This document shows, piece by piece, positions 56,186 to 64,000 of a DNA stretch of 64,000 nucleotides; the first letter of the stretch is position 1; every line of letters starts with the position of its first letter. Below the pieces are notes generated by a model. That model had not been told where the DNA came from. It did not search any database and worked only from the letters and a program-made list of their open reading frames with translations. This DNA comes from Ustilaginoidea virens (taxonomy: Eukaryota > Ascomycota > Sordariomycetes > Hypocreales > Clavicipitaceae), in the NCBI RefSeq assembly GCF_000687475.1, contig NC_057316.1:3534001-3598000 (forward strand). Direction: 5' to 3'. The position numbers were made by a program, and so were the translations under genes.

Positions 56186-57256
56186 GATGTTGGCTGGTGT
56201 CTCGCGGGACTCAACTTGCAGTCATAATGCTCGAGAAAGGCGGCTCAGCACAATATCCGGCTGGCGTATCGAGTCACTTCCGTGACTTTGGGGGCATTGC
56301 CGCAAACTTTGTCGGCTTCTGCAAAGTGATGATGCTGAAGAGTGGCAGCATCTTCCAATCAAGCAAGGGCAAAAGATGAAAGAAAAGGGGAATGGAAAAG
56401 GAAAAGGAAAAGGAAAAAGGGGAGACGGCAAGAAAACGAAGGGGGTCTGTGTGACTGACTCCAAGAAAGACATGGAAGGAGCAATGACTTGCGTACGAGC
56501 AGGATACCGGTTTCTTGCACGTCATGATCATCATCGTTTCACCATCCTCACTTCTCCACATTGGCGTGCCAAGCAATCCCAAGCAATCCCAAGCAATCCC
56601 AGGTAAGCAAAATCTGCCTCGGCCGCAGACGGCAATCCGTTCTTCTGCTCGTGTTTGCTGCCAACTTGCTATGCTGCTGGCCTTTTCTCCGATTTTCCCT
56701 CTTCAACGACCTGGACGATCCCGGGGCTGGGCCGTTGGGTTACTCCGGGGTCCGTACTGCTGAACTCCGTTGACGGTAGCTTCACCAGGGGTAGCCTGGC
56801 TACCCCAGCTTGGTGAGACACAACCAACAAACGGCACCAACGAGCATCTCCCCAGGGGCCTGCCGACTCATTGCTCCAAATTTTGCTCCAACGTTGCTCG
56901 TAACCGTATGTGCGGCTCGCTGGGGTACAAATACAAGCGACTTTGTTAAGTGCCTCGTCAAAGACGGGGAAAATCGGCTGAGCCACCCCATTTCGCATCA
57001 ACGCCGTTGCAAGCGTTATGTCTCAAGTTCCTTTGGCGGCAAGACAATTTCGGTCTTCTGTCTGATGATGCACGCTTAAATGCTTGGTATACACTATGCT
57101 TGGTGTGTAAACCGTCCTTTGCCAGGGGAAACCAAGTCCCGAGTCGGAGAAAACACGCAACATGCGACCTCAAAAAGGAACGATCGAAGGCGGCCATCAG
57201 CGGAGCAAGGTGCTGACTACATGTTTTAATCTTGTTCTTGCTACGCTTCTCCCTCT
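56186..57256. other. Spacer upstream of the MFS gene
   Basis: Contains GGAAAAGGAAAAGG-like purine repeats (56,385-56,420) and a ten-base AAGCAATCCC array (56,571-56,600). No gene seen. Confidence 0.45.
56571..56600. repeat. Ten-base array (AAGCAATCCC)3
   Basis: Three exact units in the spacer between prefoldin 4 and the transporter. Confidence 0.85.
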
Positions 57257-57889
57257 TCAGGTTTCGAGGTTGATTTGTTTCCCGAATCTAGCGTAAAGTT
57301 CAACTTTAAGTTGTTGCATCTCATCGCGCACTGTGCTCGCCGATTCCTCTAATTTTCTTGTCTCGTCGTCGATTCTCATCATGGCCTGTTCCAACATCTC
57401 TTGCGCCTCTTCCAGTGGAACGTGAAAGAAGGCATCGCCGACTTTGAATCTATTTGGCGCAAGGTCATTAGCTTGACAAGACAACAGACATGACCAGTTC
57501 CTCATGACGCACTGGATTTTCTCGTCTTCGTCGGCAAGTTCCAGCTCGGTTGACAAGTCGACTAGCTCTTCCTTTTCTTTCTGCAATTCCACCCCCAAGT
57601 CAGCCAAGTCAGCCAATGTCTCGATAAGTACTTGTTGGAGTCCATTGCCCGCCAGCGACCTTACATTCTTCAGCTTGAGCTCTTCCTCCATGGCGAGCTC
57701 TCTTTGGTGCAGACGACTGAATTTGTTGATCTTGTCCTGATCCTCTCTCCGGACCTCGACCTCTTCAGCTGCTTGCTCATCCTCTTTAGACAGCTTTTTG
57801 TGTGTCGGATCAGCAGCCCTAATCTCCCACACAAAGGTAAGAGGCTAAAGAGTTTAACCCACCATGCGACGTTGCATGATCGATGCCAT
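57257..57889 (-). CDS. Prefoldin subunit 4 (Gim3/Pfd4)
   Basis: Four exons on the minus strand: 57863-57889, 57665-57793, 57513-57580 and 57257-57449; 138 residues. Prefoldin is the cytosolic hexamer that hands nascent actin and tubulin to the CCT chaperonin. As a beta-type subunit it has two coiled-coil helices around a hairpin. Visible: MASIMQRRM joined to LSKEDEQAAEEVEVRREDQDK, KINKFSRLHQRELAMEEELK, STELELADEDEKIQ, then FKVGDAFFHVPLEEAQEMLE and the C-terminal helix ending ELYARFGKQINLET, all typical of subunit 4. Intron 1 uses an AAAAAG acceptor; introns 2 and 3 have GCTGAC and GCTAAT branch sites. The longest unspliced frame reads through intron 2 and would add about 28 foreign residues. 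Confidence 0.92.
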
Positions 57890-58239
57890 CTTGGAAGCTG
57901 GGAAAGGGAACGCCGTGAGTTTCTCGAATAGTTGCAACGAGCGAGCGAATCGTGGTGATTGTCCGAAAACGACGGGTGGTGTCAATTACAGATGGTCGGT
58001 CATAGAGGATTAAAGGTGATGGGTGATGGTGATGGTGGGGTACTGTGCGTGCTAACAGTCTACAACACACCCCGCACTGCATCGCTCATTGTTCGCGACC
58101 CCTGGGCTGGCGCGCGCAAGCTACCTCCTACCTAAGGTACATACCTAAGGTACCTTATGTATCTACCTCATTTGATCAATCACCCCATCGCCGTCATGCC
58201 ATTTACTCAGTAACCCCGACTTTAACAAACACCGCGATC
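57890..58239. promoter_or_regulatory. Shared divergent promoter, prefoldin 4 / CENP-W
   Basis: Only 350 bases separate the two start codons. The middle holds CCTAAGGTACATACCTAAGGTACC (58,127-58,150 region), one of the dispersed palindrome family, between the two genes. No TATA box stands out. Confidence 0.55.
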
Positions 58240-58710
58240 ATGGCGAAGGCTTATCCGAGAGCCACCGTGAAAAAGATTATCAAGGCGCATTCCAACATGA
58301 ATGTTCAGAAGAATGCAGACGTCACAGTTTGTGCAATACGTGCCTCAGCAACCTTTCGATGCTAACCAACTTGACAACAGATCTTCCTGAACTATGTGCT
58401 TTTTATGGAAACGTAAGAAGACATCGCCGGTCCTCGTCACCATTCACAGAACTGGTGCTAACGCTGGCCATGTCGCTGGCCATGTCGCTGGCCATGTCGC
58501 TGGCCATGTCGCTGGCCATGTCGCTGGCCATGTCGCTAGACTTGTAAAGGAAGCTGCCATCTACGCAAAGCAGTCTGGTGAAAGGGGATTGACGGCGAGA
58601 AGCGTAAACAAGGTTACTCGGGTATGTGTTTAATCCGACTGCTTGCTGATTCCCATGATGCATCTATACTTATTTGCCCCGAGGACACGCTGGCCAAATT
58701 CAAGGGCTGA
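58240..58710 (+). CDS. Kinetochore histone-fold protein CENP-W
   Basis: Four exons: 58240-58326, 58381-58412, 58540-58621 and 58684-58710; 75 residues. CENP-W pairs with CENP-T in a histone-fold complex that links centromeric chromatin to the outer kinetochore. The protein begins MAKAYPRATVKKIIKAHSN, continues NADVTIFLNYVLFMETLVKEA and AKQSGERGLTARSVNKVTR and ends DTLAKFKG: three helices of a histone fold, with the basic start and the R-S-V-x-K-V-T-R segment typical of fungal CENP-W. Four exons for 75 residues is dense. Intron 2 (127 bases) carries a twelve-base array between branch site and acceptor. The last join uses CGAG at 58683; it gives the expected C-terminus. Confidence 0.87.
58463..58534 (+). 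repeat. Twelve-base array (GCTGGCCATGTC)6 in CENP-W intron 2
   Basis: Six exact units begin one base after the CTAAC branch site (58,458-58,462) and end five bases before the acceptor AG (58,538-58,539). The unit contains no AG dinucleotide. The acceptor GCTAG differs from the next unit's GCTGG by one base. Confidence 0.92.
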
Positions 58711-59703
58711 AGAGGTGTCCGCGGAAGCTGGTATGGGCCAACCAGTGTCGCGCCAGGATACGATTTCACCAAAATCCGATGACGCGCGTTCAGCCTTTGC
58801 TGATTCGAGGCCGCGGCTCTCGCGAACATGACCTACTACACCATAAGCTACAACCATAAGCAGACGGCAGCCCTATATGAACTGGCAAAGGATGCAATGC
58901 AACACCGCTTGGTTGATATGGCCACGTATCGGGTACTGCCTGGCGTCTTTGTGCTGCTTTGCTGTAGACATGCATGCAACTGACCAAATGGTAGAGAGGC
59001 ATATGAATCGCGCGAGTGCTTTCCCGTCAAGCCTGCCTGAGGGGGGGGATATAGGTTTGTAAGGCAGACTGATGAGCGCATGCATGACGACCGACCTATT
59101 CTGGCTTGGAAATATGACACTTTCAACGCCACAGTCGTGTTTTAGGAACAATAGTAACAGTACGTAGCTAGACGGGGAGTAAAGGGGAAATAAAAAGGAA
59201 AAAGAACAAAAAGGAGTGGGGTGTGACTGTTAGCTCGACGATAGAAATTGACGTTGCTTGAGGGATGCCTGATTCGCAGCCATGATTCTGTTTGCTTCTA
59301 GAAGTGGACAGGACAGCTTAGGTGGCACAGCACGGCGCTGCACAGCTCCCCGTCAGAGATGGATATGTGCACGCTTTGGTGCGCGAGGCAAGGGGAGAGA
59401 GAGAGGGGACGGGACGACGGGGGGGAGGGGGGGGAGGAGAGGTCTGGTTTGATTTGCTTAGGCTCCAAAACCAAAACTAGTCCAGACGTGAAGGAACCTC
59501 CGCATCTCTCAACCTCCAGTCTCTCTCTGCCTCTGTGTGACCCAATCGATCTCGTTCGTGCACTGAAACATTATCCTCACTTCTCCCTACACCTCAATCT
59601 CCATCTTCAAATCCTTGCAAGACACTTGCAACAATAATTCCGCCAGAGACCTTCTTTTCCGACCTTCCTCTGTTGCAGCACACTGAGCACAGCAATCCCC
59701 GAA
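58711..59703. other. Spacer between CENP-W and YAG7
   Basis: 3' region of CENP-W and promoter of the YAG7-like gene. G/A runs lie at 59,395-59,440 and 59,040-59,050. No gene seen. Confidence 0.45.
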
Positions 59704-61369
59704 ATGGCTGCACCTGCTACTCAATCCGCCCCCAAGGCCCCAAAGAAGAAGCTTGCCAGCGCTGTCGGCCGTGACAAATCGCCTGCTCCCAGCATTGGCT
59801 CTGGTGCTGCTGCCGACTCTCAAGATGAGGGCTTTGACAGCCCGTACATTAAGGAGCTGCAGAAGTATTCCCAATCCCCCCCCCCATCCTCTCGAGAGGA
59901 GCCCGGGTTTCGTGTGGCAGGTTGGCGCTGACAATCGGTTTGCTATGCAGAAACATACGCAATCTGAACAAGAAAATTGTAAGACCTGCTGAGCGACCGT
60001 CTTTTTCTCCCTCTGACTGATGCAAGAGTTTTTATGGGGGTTATGGGGTCCCAAGCTCACACTGGTCAAGCCAAAAAAACCCAAAGCTAATCCAACCTGA
60101 TTGCAGGCGCATGCATCCAAGACCGACTTGCTTCTCAGTGAGCACGCTGGCAAGTCTCTCGAAGAGTTGGTTCTCTCCAGGGTTATCAATGCGGATCAGA
60201 AGGCCCAGATACAGAAGAAACCTGCCCTGCAGGCTCAGCTGGCTCAGACCGAGGAGCAGCTGGCACAATATCAGAAGGTGCACGAGCAGTATCGCTCGCG
60301 GGCTTTAGCCGACAAGGCCGAATGGGACAAGTCCCTGGATAAAGTGAAGGCGGACGCCGTCGCCAAAGCTCTGGCTGGGTTCCAGAAATCCTTGCAAGAC
60401 AAGCTTCTCACCTTGTCGCAGTTCTTGCGACTTGCTGCCTACCGTCGCGAAGAGGCCAGTGACCCCGAATCGGACGAAAACCAGGCCATAGAGGGCGTGC
60501 TCTTTGCAATATACGCAGGCGATGAGAGCGCTGTCTCGTCCATGCTCAAATTGGTCGAGGGCACAGACGACAAGGTTTTGAGCGTTCCAGGAGAGCAGCT
60601 ACAAACAAGCTGTAAGTTGTTTGGCTGGCATGCCACTGGGGTTCTTTTTTCGTTTTCTTCTCCATGTTTCCCGTATCCGCATTGACTCGTTTTGCAGATT
60701 CTGTTGTCAAGACCCTCGCCCAGGGATACAAAGTGGCTAGCCAAAATGACGACGCTCAGCCGGTCGAGGCAGAGGCAGACATTGGTGTAGCTGATTCTGC
60801 TCAGGCCCATGCCAGGGAGACCGAGGCTCCCTCGGAGACAGCTTCTGCGCATAGCGGGCAGGAAACTCCCCAAGTCACCAGCAACGGATTCGCGAATGCC
60901 GGTGTCGCGGGTGACACTGCCAATGCCGCAGGGGATGCACAATGGGATGCGGAGAACAGTCTTTCAGCCTCACAGGAGTGGGTTGACGTAAAAGTACCAC
61001 AGGACCCTTGCGAGAACGAGACTGTCTCAAACGATACGCCTGCCGCCGATGCGAATCCGCAGTCCTGGGCTGATGAGCAACCCGAGGCCAGCAAATCCGT
61101 ATGGCAGATTCCCTCACACTCCTTTGACAGCATGGCTGAAAGGGCCGGAAGCTAACACGCCGTAACAGTCAACTTTGGCGGATTCCAACGAGGGTTTCCA
61201 CCAGGTGCAGCGCAACAAGATCCGCCAAGACCGCGATGGGAACGGCAACTGGCGGGGCCGCGGACGAGGCGAGCATCGTGGCCGCGGTGGCCACCGAGGA
61301 GATGGTCGCGGCCGTGGAAGAGGCCGGGGTAGTATGCCTTCCAGACCTCGTCGACAGGAAGAGGCATAA
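59704..61369 (+). CDS. Yag7-like RGG-box protein
   Basis: Five exons: 59704-59864, 59951-59978, 60107-60611, 60698-61098 and 61169-61369; 431 residues. It matches the Yag7 family of fungal cytoplasmic proteins, whose function is poorly known. The N-terminus is Ala/Pro/Lys-rich; SPYIKELQKNIRNLNKKI is the start of a long helical region (AHASKTDLLLSEHAGKSLEELV..INADQKAQIQKKPALQAQ, then a coiled coil). A Ser/Thr/Asp-rich middle follows, then a C-terminal RGG-type region (NWRGRGRGEHRGRGGHRGD) that suggests RNA or ribosome contact. The 28-base second exon and the join into the RGG exon (GTATGG donor, GCTAAC branch) are needed; otherwise the protein ends 14 codons after the donor without the RGG tail. 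Confidence 0.86.
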
Positions 61370-61619
61370 GACGGGATGCCCCGAGATGTCATCAATCCAT
61401 CGGCCATGTTTTGAATCTTGTTGATTCTTTGCCATTTATCTTTTTTTTGCTTTGATTTTGCCTTTTGGTCTTTGTTTGACTAGACGGAGAAACTTGTACA
61501 TCATGTCGATGCGGCGTTGGGTGGAATTTTCTTGTCGGTACGGAAGAACAAAACAAAAATCTATCGAAACTGCATTGCATTGCATGGCATGGCATGGCAT
61601 GGCTAGAACTTTTGGGATG

Positions 61620-61630
<11 letters not shown>

Positions 61631-61674
<44 letters not shown>
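61631..61674 (+). repeat. Poly-T tract of about 44 bases
   Basis: Uninterrupted T about 260 bases after the YAG7 stop codon; length may be inexact. Confidence 0.9.
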
Positions 61675-61675
<1 letters not shown>

Positions 61676-62141
61676 GTTTTTTTTTTCTTTGGCCTCGCTA
61701 GGCTCACATCAGGCTCAGGCTGGCTTTGCGATGAGGAGCTGCAGGTGTGGAGTTGGGTTAGAGCCAGTGAAGGCAGGAGACTTGTAGCAACAGCAGACAA
61801 AGCGTATGAAAATAGCACGACGCCAATGACGACGACGACGATGATAATGATAGGCAGCCCACGTGCTGCTTATTTTATACTGTGCTGATTTTGTGCCAAC
61901 TATAGTACAATCGCCGCCCATTCTTATATTAAGGTATATTTTAGAGGCATCTCTCGGGTCTTGGAATATGGTATGGAGGTTTAAACCGCGACGACTTGGG
62001 GCGAGGCTGTCTTGTCCGCTATATAATAGCCGCAGAGTCGTGCCGTGCCTTCCCTCGGCTATCAGAACGGCTGAGAGTGCAAAGGGTACGGACCCATAGT
62101 ACACACTGTAGTACACACACTGTATCAAAAAAGATGTCGAG

Positions 62142-62220
62142 AGGTACTTACCTTAGGTACCTAACCTAAGGTAGATACCGTATCTGAGGTAGCCAGGCAT
62201 CTAGTAGGTACCTAGGTACT
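62142..62220. repeat. Cluster of CCTTAGGTACCT palindromes
   Basis: TACCTTAGGTACCTAACCTAAGG and GTAGGTACCTAGGTAC units within 79 bases, the second densest occurrence after 16,866-16,939. Confidence 0.8.
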
Positions 62221-62797
62221 TCAAATATGCCTTGCACGAGATACTGTACGGAGTACAGCCAACGCCTTTCCAAACTTTGACTTGAACAAACTTTTGCGGT
62301 CGGTGAGGACGGGCGCGCGGGTTGAAATTTGGAAATGTCCATGGCAGTGGATGTGGGGTTATGTGCTTGTAACGTACAGCTGAAGATCAGTATTCGTACG
62401 GAGTACTCGGTACTTGGTACGCGGGGGTACGTACGGTGTTGCAAGTTGTCCTCAACCGCTGACTCACGGTTCGGTATACACGGTCAAATCATCTGGACAG
62501 AGGCCACATCAACCTTTTTGTTCCTCTGCTTAGCCATATACGGATTGGCCATACATTTTTTTTTTTAAGCTCACTTTTTTTGCCCTCTTTTTATTTTTAA
62601 ATATTTTTTTTTTTTAAATCTCCCTCCCGCTGTCCGCCATCATCCCCATTGCACTTGCTACACGCCAGTTGTTAGCGGTGCTCGTTGCCCGCCAGCAAGA
62701 AAAAGCAAAGGGGAAATTAAAATAAAATAAACCTCGCCGTTGTGCCGTTCATAGATGCGGTGACTGACCGAAGCAGACAGTGCCACAACCAGCCAAC

Positions 62798-64000
62798 ATG
62801 GCCAAGTCATGGCTGTCGCCGCCATTGATTATGCTCCTCGGAGCCTTCTTCCTCTTCTCCACCAGTGTCATTGCCGGTGCGGCTGTGCTCGGCGTCGATT
62901 TGGGAACAGAGTACATCAAAGCCGCGCTCGTCAAGCCAGGAATCCCTCTCGAAATCGTCCTCACAAAGGATTCGCGGCGGAAAGAAACGTCGGCCGTCGC
63001 CTTCAAGCCCTCCAAGGGCGGTCCTAAAGCGGGTCAGTACCCCGAGCGCTTGTATGGCGCAGATGCCATGGCGATTGCGGCACGGTTTCCCGATGAAGTC
63101 TACCCGAACCTCAAGACGCTCCTCGGCCTCCCCGTCGGCGACGCCTCTGTTCAAGAATACGCTGCCCGCCACCCTGCGCTGCGGTTACAGGCGCATGCGG
63201 TTCGCGGCTCCGCCGCCTTCAAGACTAGCACCTTGACCCCGGACCAAGATGCCTGGATGGTCGAGGAGCTGCTGGCCATGGAGCTTCAGAGCGTGCAGAA
63301 GAATGCCGAGGCTGCTGCCGGTGACGGCACCTCGGTGCGATCTATTGTCCTCACCGTCCCGCCCTTCTACACCATTGAAGAGAAGCGAGCAGTGCAGCTG
63401 GCAGCCGACTTGGCTGGTCTCAAGGTTCTGAGCCTGCTCAGCGACGGTCTGGCCGTTGGCTTGAACTACGCCACCAGCCGACAGTTCCCCAACATCAATC
63501 AGGGCGAAAGGCCCGAGCACCATCTCGTCTTCGACATGGGTGCTGGTTCGGCAAGCGCCTCGGTCCTGCGGTTTCAGAGCCGTACCGTCAAGGACGTTGG
63601 AAAGCTCAACAAGACGGTTCAGGAGGTACAGGTGCTTGGCAGTGGCTGGGATAGGACTCTGGGGGGCGATTCTCTCAACTACCTGATCATGGACGACATG
63701 GTCTCGCAGTTTGTAGAGTCCAAGGGAGCCAAGAAGATGTCAGCCACCGCCAAGGACGTCAAGGCCCACGGCCGAGCCATGGCGACGATCGCCAAGGAAG
63801 CCGAGCGGCTGCGGCACGTCCTGAGCGCCAACCAGAACACCCAGGCTAGCTTCGAGGGGCTCTACCAGGACGTTGACTTCAAGTACAAGGTTACGCGAGC
63901 CGACTTCGAGGCCATGGCCGAGACCCACGCCGCGCGAATCGGCGCCGTCATCAACGAAGCGGTCAAGGCGTCTGGTCTGGGGCTCAGCGACCTCACTTCT
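62798..64000 (+). CDS. ER-lumen Hsp70 Lhs1/GRP170, 5' part
   Basis: Open from the ATG at 62798 to the window end: the first 401 residues of a protein normally about 900-1,000 long. Lhs1/GRP170 is a large Hsp70 of the ER lumen that acts as nucleotide-exchange factor for Kar2/BiP during import and folding. A signal peptide (MLLGAFFLFSTSVIAG at about residues 12-27) is followed directly by the ATPase domain: GVDLGTEYIKAALVKPG (phosphate 1), SIVLTVPPFYTIEEKRA, LKVLSLLSDGLAVGLNYA, HLVFDMGAGSASASV (phosphate 2) and GSGWDRTLGGDSLN. The threonine-to-glutamate change GTE for GTT in phosphate 1 is usual in the Lhs1 branch. No intron is needed in this part. The C-terminus and stop are outside the window. 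Confidence 0.95.
   Translation, partial: MAKSWLSPPLIMLLGAFFLFSTSVIAGAAVLGVDLGTEYIKAALVKPGIPLEIVLTKDSRRKETSAVAFKPSKGGPKAGQYPERLYGADAMAIAARFPDEVYPNLKTLLGLPVGDASVQEYAARHPALRLQAHAVRGSAAFKTSTLTPDQDAWMVEELLAMELQSVQKNAEAAAGDGTSVRSIVLTVPPFYTIEEKRAVQLAADLAGLKVLSLLSDGLAVGLNYATSRQFPNINQGERPEHHLVFDMGAGSASASVLRFQSRTVKDVGKLNKTVQEVQVLGSGWDRTLGGDSLNYLIMDDMVSQFVESKGAKKMSATAKDVKAHGRAMATIAKEAERLRHVLSANQNTQASFEGLYQDVDFKYKVTRADFEAMAETHAARIGAVINEAVKASGLGLSDLTS

Larger units (their letters stand above)
61370..62797. other. Spacer between YAG7 and LHS1
   Basis: Contains GCATGGCATG repeats (61,574-61,602), 44 T (61,631-61,674), a GACGACGACG run (61,827-61,842), a cluster of CCTTAGGTACCT palindromes (62,142-62,220) and CGTACGGAGTACTCGGTAC (62,396-62,414). 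The final 250 bases are T-rich and precede LHS1. No gene seen. Confidence 0.5.

Noticed and set aside
58463..58534. Regular array resembling a CRISPR-like repeat
   Set aside because: Units are contiguous 12-mers without spacers, inside a eukaryotic intron; a simple tandem repeat.
1..64000. tRNA or 5S rRNA genes
   Set aside because: I looked for GGTTCGAnTCC-type B boxes and 5S-like starts on both strands by eye; the few TTCGA matches lie in coding exons or lack an acceptor stem.

Overview
The window reads as nuclear DNA of a filamentous ascomycete, most likely a sordariomycete of the order Hypocreales. The grounds are: introns of mostly 53-220 bases with GTRNGT donors and CTRAC-type branch sites; a euascomycete gene set; GC-rich coding sequence separated by pyrimidine- and homopolymer-rich spacers; and two families of dispersed palindromes (around TACGGAGTAC and around CCTAAGGTACCT) in the spacers. 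The order is an inference; no genus is claimed.

I reconstruct 24 protein genes, most with introns placed by hand so that every join keeps the reading frame. Left to right: a gene-poor 5.4 kb flank; a 1,624-residue WD40/helical-repeat protein (+); the GPI-anchor subunit PIG-H/Gpi15 (+) converging on the tRNA pseudouridine synthase Pus3/Deg1 (-); a small secreted six-cysteine protein (-); a degenerate Rho-type GTPase (+); RNA polymerase III subunit Rpc17 (-); PRPP synthetase Prs1 (+); ESCRT-III Vps24 (-); the Hsp90 co-chaperone p23/Sba1 (+); a small proline-rich hypothetical protein (+); the mRNA-export factor Yra1/ALY with an 897-base intron (-); a second secreted six-cysteine protein (-); the oligosaccharyltransferase mini-subunit Ost4 (-); the translation-associated zinc-finger protein Tma46 (+); a mitochondrial carrier (+); threonine synthase (-); an AT-hook protein (-); cobalamin-independent methionine synthase (-); an uncharacterised 574-residue protein (+); an MFS drug/H+ antiporter-like transporter (-); prefoldin subunit 4 (-) divergent from the kinetochore histone-fold protein CENP-W (+); a Yag7-like RGG protein (+); and the 5' part of the ER Hsp70 Lhs1/GRP170 (+), cut by the window end.

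Most of this is housekeeping: ER protein modification and folding (Gpi15, Ost4, Lhs1), RNA and translation (Pus3, Rpc17, Yra1, Tma46, Yag7), folding (p23, prefoldin) and amino-acid or nucleotide supply (Prs1, Thr4, Met6). No secondary-metabolite cluster, transposase, tRNA, rRNA or CRISPR was seen.

The less ordinary signals are two lineage-type secreted cysteine-rich proteins that appear only after splicing (one through a 6-base exon), a Rho protein missing several catalytic signatures, the long Yra1 intron, and abundant short tandem arrays of 6-15-base units in coding sequence, leaders and introns. In CENP-W such an array fills the gap between branch site and acceptor without containing a single AG.
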